Source: Novosphingobium sp. (lineage in GTDB: Bacteria > Pseudomonadota > Alphaproteobacteria > Sphingomonadales > Sphingomonadaceae). Taken from it: 64,000 nt of DNA. Position 1 is the stretch's first letter. The number at the start of each line of letters is the position of its first letter. The stretch is taken from assembly GCA_017745295.1 (NCBI GenBank), contig JAGHZR010000002.1, forward strand, positions 62,001 to 126,000. Reading direction: 5' to 3'. Position numbers and translations under genes: made by a program. Of the stretch, positions 24,894 to 33,371 are shown one piece after another. The notes under the pieces were generated by a model. That model had not been told where the DNA came from and ran no database searches. It saw nothing but the letters and a program-made list of their open reading frames with translations.

Positions 24894-26474
24894 TCACGGA
24901 TGCGCCGTGGCGGTGACGCGATAGATGCGGCCGTCGGCGAACCGGCCTGCGGGTTCGAGCGCGAGGTCGCGCTTCAGCCGCGTTTCGCTGGCGAGGTAAA
25001 AGCGCCAGTCGATGCGATCGAGGCAGATCACGTAGACCGGAAGACCCGCGTTGGCCTGGGCCTGCATCAGGGCGATCTGCGCTTCGGGCGGGTTGGCCGG
25101 GTCGGGGCGGTTGGTGCGCAGCAGACGTTCCTGCGGCACGATCTGGGCCGAGCGCTCTGCCAGCAGGGCAACGACATCGGCGCCGTTCGAGTACAGCACG
25201 GCGTTGCCGGGCAGTGCCTTCACCGCCGCCATCGTGGGCGAGGCGCGCCAGTCGAGACTGAGGAAGCCGTTGCCCTCGCGGTAGAACTCGTGGGTTCGGA
25301 CCGAGGTGCGCACGGTATGCCCGGCCAGCACCAGCGCGGAAAGACCGGCGAGCGCGAACCAGACCTTGCGAAGACCGCCAAGGCGCCGGTCGAGACCGCT
25401 CGCCTGCGTCGCAACCAGCATGACCAGCACGACATAGGCCGGAAATCCGTAGCGCCCGACGAACTGGAGGTTCGCTTCGAGCGCGGTGGAGAGCCAGACG
25501 AAGGCAAGATAGCCGACGAAGAACAGGCCCAGTGTCAGCGAGAAGGCGATCCGCAGCTCGCAGGAGATGTCGAGGCTGGACCGGCGCCAGGCGGCGAACT
25601 GGCGGGTGAACTGCCAGCCTGCGAAGCCGAGCACGGCTACCAGCAACAGCACGCGCAGGACCAGTGGAACGGCATCGGGCAGCAGCCACGCCGCAGTGGT
25701 CTCCAGATTGGCCCACCACTGCGCGGGACCCATGTTGCCGTAGAACTTCAGATCCCGCCCGATCGAATGGCCGACCGTCAGGGTGCTGGCCACGACCCAG
25801 CCGAAGAACAGCGCGCCGCCGGGGATCGCCATCAGCGCGCTGTCGGTCAGGCGGCGGGAGATGGTCAGGCGTGGGTCGGTCAGGATCACCAGCACGAGGG
25901 CGGCGCCGAGCGGCGGGGCGGTGAAGCGGGTGAGCGTGGCCATGCCCAGCATCAGCGAGGCGATGACAATGTCGCGCTGGGTACCGCGTTCGAAATAGTC
26001 GAGTGCGAACCACAAGGTCAGCAGCACGAAGGTGATGAACGGCGGCTCGGAGATCACGGCGGCGTGAAGAGAGACGAACTGCGGCGCCAGTGCGATCAGG
26101 GCGGTGCCTATCGCGGCATAGCGCCAGTCGCCGGTGATCCGCCGGACAAGTGCGAAGACCAGCAGGACGTTGGCTGTCAGCGTCACGACGCCCCAGGCCA
26201 CGGCCGCTGTCAGCAGCGGCACGCCCAGGGCATGGGGCAGCACCAGCATCCAGTGATAGACCGGCGCGTCATAGGGGATCGGGCTGATCCCCATGTAGCG
26301 GGTACTGTCGGGCGAGACGATCATGCCGTGATGGATGTTCAGTCGGAACAGCACCAGCGACAGCACCAGCAGGGCGGCGCAGGCGATCCAGCCACTGGAC
26401 GCCGAGCGGGCGGTTTGCCGGTCGGTGAAGGAGGAGCGGGCGGCGGGGGTGAGCCTCTCGGCGGGAGTGGCCAT
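24894..26474 (-). CDS. Multi-spanning GT39/ArnT-like glycosyltransferase (GT-C fold), putative
   Basis: 526 residues with 10-12 hydrophobic spans and a soluble C-terminal ~130-residue part. Early in the protein, SPDSTRYMG supplies an acidic residue in the first external loop, where GT-C enzymes keep the catalytic Asp, and AAVISEPPFITF resembles the SEP motif of GT39/PMT-2 family proteins. Such enzymes move a sugar from a polyprenyl-phosphate carrier to a periplasmic acceptor. Start ATG 26474 lies 4 bp after the aminotransferase stop and has no ribosome site of its own, so translation is probably coupled. The following UbiA gene starts 41 bp later. Acceptor unknown; the glycosyltransferase call rests on topology and weak motifs. 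Confidence 0.65.
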   Translation of the reverse strand: MATPAERLTPAARSSFTDRQTARSASSGWIACAALLVLSLVLFRLNIHHGMIVSPDSTRYMGISPIPYDAPVYHWMLVLPHALGVPLLTAAVAWGVVTLTANVLLVFALVRRITGDWRYAAIGTALIALAPQFVSLHAAVISEPPFITFVLLTLWFALDYFERGTQRDIVIASLMLGMATLTRFTAPPLGAALVLVILTDPRLTISRRLTDSALMAIPGGALFFGWVVASTLTVGHSIGRDLKFYGNMGPAQWWANLETTAAWLLPDAVPLVLRVLLLVAVLGFAGWQFTRQFAAWRRSSLDISCELRIAFSLTLGLFFVGYLAFVWLSTALEANLQFVGRYGFPAYVVLVMLVATQASGLDRRLGGLRKVWFALAGLSALVLAGHTVRTSVRTHEFYREGNGFLSLDWRASPTMAAVKALPGNAVLYSNGADVVALLAERSAQIVPQERLLRTNRPDPANPPEAQIALMQAQANAGLPVYVICLDRIDWRFYLASETRLKRDLALEPAGRFADGRIYRVTATAHP

Positions 26475-26478
26475 GGCG

Positions 26479-27969
26479 TCAGCCCAGCACGCGCTTGATG
26501 TTCTTGACGACGAAGCGCACCGTCGCATCGGCCACGCCCCGTCCCAGCACGTCGTCGAGCGCTTCGATCAGGCGATCGATCTGCGCTTCGGAAACGATGT
26601 AGGGCGGCATCAGGTGCAGCAGGTCCCGTGCACCGGGCTGGAAGTGGACGAGGATGCCGTGGCGCTCGTAAAGCTCGCGGGCCATCGCGCCGATCAGCAC
26701 CGTTTCGTACGTCACGAACAGCGAGTTCGTGCGAATATCTATCGCTTTTTCAGCCAATTGCTGACCAAAGTTAAGCTCGATTGCCTGAAAGCATCCCTTG
26801 CCGCGCAGCGAAACTATCTTGCGTGGGTATTTCTCGCGTAGTTTCTCAAGTCTCGCTTGCAAGTAATTGCCTATCAAGCCGGCGCGGTCGATCAGTTGCT
26901 CGTCTTCGAGCACGTTGAGCGTTTCGATCCCCACGGCGCAGCTCTCGCCCATGCCGCTGAAGCTGGAGCTGTGAAGGTTGCAGTCGTTCTTGTTGCCGTA
27001 AGCCTTGTCGAAGAGGGCCTGCGAGGTGACCATCGCGCCCAGTTCGCGCTTGCCCCCGCCCAGCGTCTTGGCGAGAGTGACGACGTCGGGAACCACGTCT
27101 TCGTGCATGAACGCGCAGAACTTGCCGGTGCGGCCCATGCCGACCTTCACTTCGTCGAAGATGGTCAGGATGTCGTTTTCACGGCAGAGCTGCGCGAACG
27201 CGGTGAGGAAGCCGGGACCGGGGACATGGCAGGAGGTGCCGCGGATCGTCTCGACGATGCCCGCGATGATGCGGTTGCCTTTCTCGAACTGCTCGCGGGC
27301 GATGACCTCGCGGACCGAGGCGATATCGCCATAAGTCGCGAAGACCACGTTCTCCTTGGGCACGCCCATGATGAAGCCGCTCTGCACGTCGGTGGCGGTG
27401 GTGAGGGAGAGCGGGCCGTGGGTCTTGCCGTGGAAGGCGCCCTTGAAGCAGAGGAACTTGGTCTTGCCCTTGGGCGTCTGCACCCGCTCGCAGATTTTCA
27501 TCGCCGCTTCGTTGGCCTCGGTTCCCGAGACCGCCAGGAATGAGACGTCGAGCGGCTTGGGCAGGAAGCGCGAGATGTTGTAGGCCAGCGCGCCTTGCAG
27601 CTTGTGGGGGGCGATCTTGATGCAGTCCAGCACCTTGCGATCGTGACAGAGACGCTCGGCGGCGATGATCCTCGGGTGGTTGTGGCCGAGCCCAAGCACG
27701 CCGAAGCCGCCTGAGTAATCGAGGACCTTGCGGCCGTCGCGCAAGGTGATCTCGGCGCCTTGGGCGCTCTCGATATCCATATGCGCGAGGCCGAGGATGT
27801 CGAAGACCTGGAGCATGTACTTGTTGAGGTGGGCGGCATAGAGGCCCATCGCGGTTTCGTTGTCGAGCGCGAGGCTCTGCTCCAGCGTCAGCAGTCCATG
27901 GTTCTGCCGATCTTCGCGGCTCGGAGCTTCGATCTTCGCAAGTGCCGTCACGCTCGTTCCCTTCTTCAA
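26479..27969 (-). CDS. Class III PLP-dependent aminotransferase
   Basis: 496 residues, slightly long for the family because of an N-terminal ~60-residue extension. Seen motifs: SGTEANEAA (148-156) for the PLP phosphate, FDEVKVGMGRTG (D272 to the PLP ring nitrogen), and the Schiff-base lysine K301 in TLAKTLGGGK. Class III enzymes move amino groups to aldehydes or ketones on small molecules or amino sugars. It is the first gene of the six-gene array and has a 306-bp promoter region upstream. I infer transamination of a carbonyl made by the GMC oxidase. An AT-richer patch covers 26710-26880 near the 3' end. Substrate not determinable from sequence. Confidence 0.88.
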   Translation of the reverse strand: MKKGTSVTALAKIEAPSREDRQNHGLLTLEQSLALDNETAMGLYAAHLNKYMLQVFDILGLAHMDIESAQGAEITLRDGRKVLDYSGGFGVLGLGHNHPRIIAAERLCHDRKVLDCIKIAPHKLQGALAYNISRFLPKPLDVSFLAVSGTEANEAAMKICERVQTPKGKTKFLCFKGAFHGKTHGPLSLTTATDVQSGFIMGVPKENVVFATYGDIASVREVIAREQFEKGNRIIAGIVETIRGTSCHVPGPGFLTAFAQLCRENDILTIFDEVKVGMGRTGKFCAFMHEDVVPDVVTLAKTLGGGKRELGAMVTSQALFDKAYGNKNDCNLHSSSFSGMGESCAVGIETLNVLEDEQLIDRAGLIGNYLQARLEKLREKYPRKIVSLRGKGCFQAIELNFGQQLAEKAIDIRTNSLFVTYETVLIGAMARELYERHGILVHFQPGARDLLHLMPPYIVSEAQIDRLIEALDDVLGRGVADATVRFVVKNIKRVLG

Positions 27970-28275
27970 GCGGAATGGAAGGAAGGTACCGCGCGGCGCG
28001 GGGAGAATGTATCTACAGGACCATATAATACCGAATGCCCGGCGAGGCCCGGAGCCTTAGCCCGAGGGGACCCCCGGCTTACTCTTGCTGGGTAGGCCGA
28101 ATGCCCGGAACTATGGACAAAGGGGGATCGCGAAGGACGATCATCGTCGGTCCCGGTCTGCGGTTTGTCGATTTTGCGACAAGTTTTGCCTCGCAAGCTG
28201 CCACGGAACCCCGTATTGGCGAGATCCGGCCCAGAGCGGGCTTGATGGACGGGAATTGCAGGCGAAGCCGAAGAC
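27970..28275. other. Divergent promoter region between aminotransferase and penicillin-binding protein genes
   Basis: 306 bp without a supported gene. It contains a 12-bp direct repeat CCGAATGCCCGG at 28031-28042 and 28097-28108, 66 bp apart, which could be a regulator site. ACTATGG and TATAATAC-like stretches are present, but no clear promoter pair can be assigned. Short open frames here lack ribosome sites and coding character. Confidence 0.5.
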
Positions 28276-30381
28276 ATGGCCTTGACGTTTGATAACCTGA
28301 ACAGCCGGCCGCAAGGCGGGCCGGGTCAGGACGACCTTTCCCTCCAGCCCCAGAACCCGCTTTCTCCTTCCGAAGGCCAACCCGGCAAAGGCGCGCCTCG
28401 CAAAGGCCGGTCGCGCTGGTGGTGGTTCTCGCGCGGGCTGGCGGGCCTGCTCATGCTGTTCTTCCTGACGATCGGCTGGCTCGTCGTCACGGCACCGCTG
28501 TCGAAGTCGCTGCAACCGATCTCGCCGCCGCAGATCACCCTGCTGGCGGCGGACGGTACACCGATCGCCCGCAACGGCGCTATCGTCGATGCCCCGGTCG
28601 AGGTGAAGAAGCTGCCGATCCATGTCGGCCAGGCCTTCATCGCCATCGAGGACCGACGTTTCTACGACCACTGGGGTATCGACCCGCGCGGGATCGCCCG
28701 CGCGCTGTGGAGCAATGTCAGCGGCGGCAGCACCCAGGGCGGCAGCACGATCACCCAGCAGCTGGCCAAGTTCACCTTCCTCACCTCCGAGCGCAGCCTG
28801 ACCCGCAAGGCGCGAGAAGTGCTGATCGCCTTCTGGCTGGAGGCCTGGCTGAGCAAGGACGAGATCCTCGAACGCTACCTCTCGAACGCCTACTTCGGCG
28901 ACAATACCTATGGTCTGCGTGCTGCCTCGATGCACTATTTCCACCGTCGCCCGGAGAACCTCTCGCCCGCGCAGGCGGCGATGCTGGCCGGGCTGATGAA
29001 GGCGCCCTCGCGGCTGGCGCCGACCAACAATTACGACCTTGCCGAGAAACGCATGAAGCTCGTGCTCCAGGCCATGGTCGAGGCGGGTTACATGACCCCG
29101 CAGCAGGCCCGCGCCACCCGCGCGCCGCGCCTCGACGTGCGTTCGCAGAACGACCTGCCGACCGGCACCTACTTCGCCGATTGGGCGCTGCCGCAGGCGC
29201 GCGGGCTGGATGAGGCGAGCTACGCCGCGCAGACCTACAAGACCACGCTCGATTCCCGCCTCCAGGCTGCGGCCCGCCGCGCGATCGAGGCGGCGCCGCT
29301 CGGCAAGGCGCAAGTCGCGCTGGTGGCGATGCGGCCCAACGGCGAAGTCGTGGCGATGGTCGGCGGGCGCGACTATGCCAAGTCACCGTTCAACCGCGTG
29401 ACCCAGGCCCAGCGCCAGCCCGGCTCGACGTTCAAGCTCTTCGTCTACCTTGCCGCGCTCAACGATGGCTGGAAACCGACCGACACCATCGAGAACACGC
29501 CCTTCGAGATCGGCTACTACCGTCCCCAGAACGCCGGTGGTTCCTATTCGCAGACGATCACGCTCGCTGATGCCTTCGCCCATTCCAGCAATGTCGCGGC
29601 GGTGCGCCTGTTCCAGAAAGTGGGCGACAAGGCGGTGATCGACATGGCCCGTAAGCTCGGCGTCACTGCACCGCTGCCGCAAGGCGATCCCAGCCTGGCG
29701 CTGGGGACCTCCAGCATGACGTTGATGGAGCTGACGGCGGCTTATGCAGGCATTGCCGGCAATCGCTTCCCGGTGGCGCCAACGGCGTTCAAGGCCAAGG
29801 AAGAAGGCTGGTTCGACGGTCTTATCAGCGGCCGCAGCAGCCTTTCGGACAGCGTGCACGAGAATATGGAAACCCTGCTGCGCGGTGCCGTCAATCGTGG
29901 CACCGGGCGCGGCGCGCGGCTCCAGACGGCCAATTACGGCAAGACCGGCACGAGCCAGGAAAACCGTGACGCGCTCTTCGTCGGCTACGCCAAGGATCTC
30001 GTGGTCGGCGTCTGGGTCGGCAACGACGACAATACCCCGCTCAAGGGCGTGTCCGGCGGCACGATCCCGGCGCGTATCTGGCGCGATTTCATGCAGCAGG
30101 CGCTGGGCGAGCGCGCCGCGCCGCGTCCGCGCGCGACCGAAAGTCCCGATCCGGAAGGCCCGGTTCAGCCGCTCGACGTGCCTGACATCGGCGATATTCC
30201 TTTGGGCGATGCCAATCTGCGCGTGGAGCAGGGCAAGGCCGTGCTCTCGACCCAGATCAACGGCGCTCCGGTCGACGTGAAGCTGGACCAGAACGGGTTC
30301 CAGATCGACGGACGCAAGGTGATCGAACAACTCGTGCAGCCGTCGCCGCGCCCTGCCGAAACGCCTCCGCCGCAGCCGTGA
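28276..30381 (+). CDS. Class A penicillin-binding protein (PBP1A-type glycosyltransferase/transpeptidase)
   Basis: 701 residues: cytosolic Pro/Arg-rich head, one membrane anchor (about 50-75), a GT51 transglycosylase domain with EDRRFYDHWGID (E125) and GGSTITQQLAK (155-165), and a transpeptidase domain with active-site S384 in PGSTFK, SSN at 437-439 and KTGTSQ at 556-561. The C-terminal tail (about 620-701) is acidic and Pro-rich. It polymerises and crosslinks peptidoglycan at the outer face of the inner membrane. All catalytic motifs are intact. It is monocistronic by layout; the next gene is convergent, with 2 bp between the stops. Which PBP1 subtype it is remains open. Confidence 0.94.
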   Translation: MALTFDNLNSRPQGGPGQDDLSLQPQNPLSPSEGQPGKGAPRKGRSRWWWFSRGLAGLLMLFFLTIGWLVVTAPLSKSLQPISPPQITLLAADGTPIARNGAIVDAPVEVKKLPIHVGQAFIAIEDRRFYDHWGIDPRGIARALWSNVSGGSTQGGSTITQQLAKFTFLTSERSLTRKAREVLIAFWLEAWLSKDEILERYLSNAYFGDNTYGLRAASMHYFHRRPENLSPAQAAMLAGLMKAPSRLAPTNNYDLAEKRMKLVLQAMVEAGYMTPQQARATRAPRLDVRSQNDLPTGTYFADWALPQARGLDEASYAAQTYKTTLDSRLQAAARRAIEAAPLGKAQVALVAMRPNGEVVAMVGGRDYAKSPFNRVTQAQRQPGSTFKLFVYLAALNDGWKPTDTIENTPFEIGYYRPQNAGGSYSQTITLADAFAHSSNVAAVRLFQKVGDKAVIDMARKLGVTAPLPQGDPSLALGTSSMTLMELTAAYAGIAGNRFPVAPTAFKAKEEGWFDGLISGRSSLSDSVHENMETLLRGAVNRGTGRGARLQTANYGKTGTSQENRDALFVGYAKDLVVGVWVGNDDNTPLKGVSGGTIPARIWRDFMQQALGERAAPRPRATESPDPEGPVQPLDVPDIGDIPLGDANLRVEQGKAVLSTQINGAPVDVKLDQNGFQIDGRKVIEQLVQPSPRPAETPPPQP

Positions 30382-30383
30382 AC

Positions 30384-33182
30384 TTAGCTGCTGCCGAGGC
30401 GGGAAGGTTGGCGGTCTTCGTTCCGCCAGCAGAAGCGGCGGCTCGATCCTGACCAGTTGCGCACGAAAGTGCCGACCCGTTCCGCCCCGAGGGCACCGCC
30501 GAACAGGAACCCCTGGGCAATGTCGCAGTGCAGTTCGCAGAGCCGGCCGAGTTGCACCTCGTTCTCGACTCCTTCCGCGACGGTGCGGATATCCATGCGC
30601 TGGGCGATGTCGATGATCCCGTGGACAATGGCAAAGTCCGCGCTGTTCGTGCTGCCGAGGCGCGAGACGAACGAGCGGTCGATCTTGAGCACGTCCACCG
30701 GATATTGCTGGAGATGGGTGAGCGAAGCGTAGCCCGTGCCGAAATCGTCGAGAGCGATGGTGACACCGGCTTTCGCGAGGGTGGCGAGCGCGCGCTCGGC
30801 GGTGGAGGCCATGTGTCCGAGAAACACGCTTTCCGTCACTTCGAGTTCGAGTTCGGAGGGCGACAGATCCAGCGCATGGAGCCGCGTCAGGATGCGTTCC
30901 GCAAAGTCGTCGCGCCGGAAATCGACCGGCGACCCGTTGATGGCGATGCGCCCGATGGCGTACCCTTTGTGCTTCCATTCGGCCATGTCGCGCAGCACCC
31001 GTTCCAGCATCCGGTCGGTAAGCTGGATCGAGAGGGCACTGTCTTCGAAGGCGGCGTGGATTGCACCCGGCGGCTGCAGGCCGCGCTCGCGGTGATGCCA
31101 GCGCAGCAGGGCCTCGAAGCCGACGATGCTGCCGGTAGAGAGGCAGATCTTCGGCTGGTAGAAAGGCAGGACCCGTTCCTCGCCCAGCGCGTCGCGGGCG
31201 TCGCGTAGCATGCCGTTGCGCAGGTCGACGGCTTGGCGAAGCTCGGGATGGAAGCTCTCGACATCGCCCGAACTTTTCGCCTTGGCGGTGTAGAGCGCGA
31301 GGTCCGCGCTCTTGAGCACCGCCTCGCCGTCTTCGCCATCGTTCGGCCAGAGCGCGACACCGGCGCTGACCCCGACTTCCACGACGCTCTCGTCGATCGT
31401 GATCGGCTGCGCCACGTCACGCAGGACGGTCCGTACGAAAGCGGAGCAGTCGTCCTTGGTATCGAGAGTGGGCAGGATGAGCGCGAATTCGTCGCCGCCG
31501 AGCCGCGCCGCCATCGCCCCCATCGGAAGCCGCACCGACAGCCTTGTTGCCACGGATTTGAGCACCATGTCGCCGGCGCCGTGACCCAGGCTGTCGTTGA
31601 TCGACTTGAAGCTGTCGACATCGAAGACGACGACCCCGACTTTCGTGTTCCGGGTACGCGCGCGGTTCAGCTCCTTTTCGAGCTGCTGGTAGAAGCAGGC
31701 ACGGTTGGGCAAGTCGGTCAGGGCGTCGTGATAGGCCGCCCGGCGCAGTTCCGCCTCGGAGCGCCGGGCCTGGGTCACGTCCTGAAGCGCCCCGATCGAG
31801 CGCCGCGCTTTCCCGGCTTCGTCACGAAGCGCATGGCCGCTCGAAAGCAGGTGGACGTAGGACCCGTCGGCGGCGCGAAACCGGAATTCGTGCTGCCATT
31901 TGTCCGAATTTCCCGCAAGCACCTCGGCCGTCAATGCGTCCACGCCGGGCAGGTCGGCCGGATGAATGTGATCGCGCCACCAGGCGACGGTCGTTCCTTG
32001 CGCCGCTTCGACATGGCCGTAGATGGTGTCGATCCCTCCGGCCCATTCGAGGCGGTCGGTCTGGTGGGACCAGTCCCAGATCAGGTCCCTGGTCGCGCGG
32101 GATGCCAGCCTGTAGCGTTCCTCGCTGTCGCGCAGGGCGGTTTCGGCAGCGACCTGATCGTCGATATCCTCAAGGTTGCCGTACCACTTGATGATGCGCC
32201 CGGTCTCGTCCCGGCGCGGATAGGAGCGCGCCCTTACCCAGCGGTAGCTGCCGTCTACCTGGCGCAGGCGATAGCGAACATCGGCCACCGGGTTCTCGGT
32301 GGCCTGAAGCGCCGTGTGCCAGGCTTCCAGCACGCGCGGCAAGTCTTCGGGATGGACCGCCACGGTCCAGCCGGACCCCATGCCGTCCTCCACGGAAATG
32401 CCCGTCATGATCGTCCAGCGCGGACTGATCTCGCAGATCGAGCCGTCCGGATTGCTGATCCAGGGGAGTTGCGGGTTGAGATCCACGGAGGAGCGGTAAT
32501 GCTCCTGGCTCTGTTCGAGCGCGCTCAGAAGCCCCTTCATTTCGGAACGCGAACGCAGCAGTTCGAACATGGCGGAGCGGTTCGTCGCCAGCGTACGCAG
32601 GATGACGGCCGCTGCCAGCAGGAATGTCACGCCAGTGCCGGCAAGATACCAGTCGCCCGAGAGCAGGAGACGGCCGGTCATGGGGGCCGCACCGAACAGC
32701 AGGACGAGGCGCGCCGCTGAAGGCAGGGCCTGGAGACAATAGCAGCACCCGATGGCTCCGACGAAGACATAGAGCGCGATCGACCCGGCGTGCTCGGGAT
32801 CGGTCTCCTCCAACAGGATCAGGGCCCAACTGCCGAACAGGAGGCTGAGCGCCGCCGCTGCAACTTTGGTGCCGCGCAGATAGCGGCGAATTTCATCGAT
32901 TCCGGCCTCGCGCTTGCGGCGTGACAGCCAGAGGATGGCGCGGATCGTGGTTATGAAGACCAGGCTCAGCGGCATGACGATCCCGATAAGTGGGTGAACG
33001 TCGGGACTGGCGACGAACACCAGAAACGCGGCATTGATCGTCATCAACAGGTACATGAGCGGGATCTGCTTCCGCAGGCTCAGGTATTGCTCGCGGATCA
33101 GCGCCAGAGAAGGGTCATGCAGTTCCTGGATTTCGGGCAAAGTCTTCACATGAGAGCTTATAGAGAGCCAAGGGACTGTCAC
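30384..33182 (-). CDS. Membrane PAS-PAS-GGDEF-EAL cyclic-di-GMP protein
   Basis: About 932 residues: roughly six N-terminal membrane spans (to ~210), two PAS/PAC units (about 235-355 and 360-480; typical YRWVRARSYPRRDE and EFRFRAADGSYVHL segments), a GGDEF domain with intact LGGDEFALI and an EAL domain with intact GFEALLRW, ALDDFGTGYASL, KIDRSFV and TVAEGVEN. Both catalytic centres look complete, so it may make and/or degrade c-di-GMP. No RxxD product-inhibition site was verified. The start is uncertain: GTG 33182 opens the frame and GTG 33149 is an alternative, neither with a good ribosome site. Being a c-di-GMP enzyme in a genome with a large adhesin is suggestive but not linked here. Confidence 0.88.
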   Translation of the reverse strand: MTVPWLSISSHVKTLPEIQELHDPSLALIREQYLSLRKQIPLMYLLMTINAAFLVFVASPDVHPLIGIVMPLSLVFITTIRAILWLSRRKREAGIDEIRRYLRGTKVAAAALSLLFGSWALILLEETDPEHAGSIALYVFVGAIGCCYCLQALPSAARLVLLFGAAPMTGRLLLSGDWYLAGTGVTFLLAAAVILRTLATNRSAMFELLRSRSEMKGLLSALEQSQEHYRSSVDLNPQLPWISNPDGSICEISPRWTIMTGISVEDGMGSGWTVAVHPEDLPRVLEAWHTALQATENPVADVRYRLRQVDGSYRWVRARSYPRRDETGRIIKWYGNLEDIDDQVAAETALRDSEERYRLASRATRDLIWDWSHQTDRLEWAGGIDTIYGHVEAAQGTTVAWWRDHIHPADLPGVDALTAEVLAGNSDKWQHEFRFRAADGSYVHLLSSGHALRDEAGKARRSIGALQDVTQARRSEAELRRAAYHDALTDLPNRACFYQQLEKELNRARTRNTKVGVVVFDVDSFKSINDSLGHGAGDMVLKSVATRLSVRLPMGAMAARLGGDEFALILPTLDTKDDCSAFVRTVLRDVAQPITIDESVVEVGVSAGVALWPNDGEDGEAVLKSADLALYTAKAKSSGDVESFHPELRQAVDLRNGMLRDARDALGEERVLPFYQPKICLSTGSIVGFEALLRWHHRERGLQPPGAIHAAFEDSALSIQLTDRMLERVLRDMAEWKHKGYAIGRIAINGSPVDFRRDDFAERILTRLHALDLSPSELELEVTESVFLGHMASTAERALATLAKAGVTIALDDFGTGYASLTHLQQYPVDVLKIDRSFVSRLGSTNSADFAIVHGIIDIAQRMDIRTVAEGVENEVQLGRLCELHCDIAQGFLFGGALGAERVGTFVRNWSGSSRRFCWRNEDRQPSRLGSS

Positions 33183-33371
33183 GTTCCGGTAGGGCAGTTA
33201 AGATTTGATGTGTCCGCAGCCGGGGCGAGCCGAAGGTTTTCCGGCCGAAAATGCGATAGAGTGCCGATCATTTCTCGGAAAACCGCGCTATCACTTTGTA
33301 AAACGGTGCAAGTTTATGTGGCCAGTCGCGGTGAGGGAAAGAGCCATTTCGGTTCTGTCTGCGCGACGACC

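Noticed and set aside
24879..26498. 539-codon plus-strand frame opposite the GT39-like gene
   Set aside because: The minus strand encodes a regular multi-span membrane protein; the plus frame gives a Gln/Gly/His-rich non-protein-like product.
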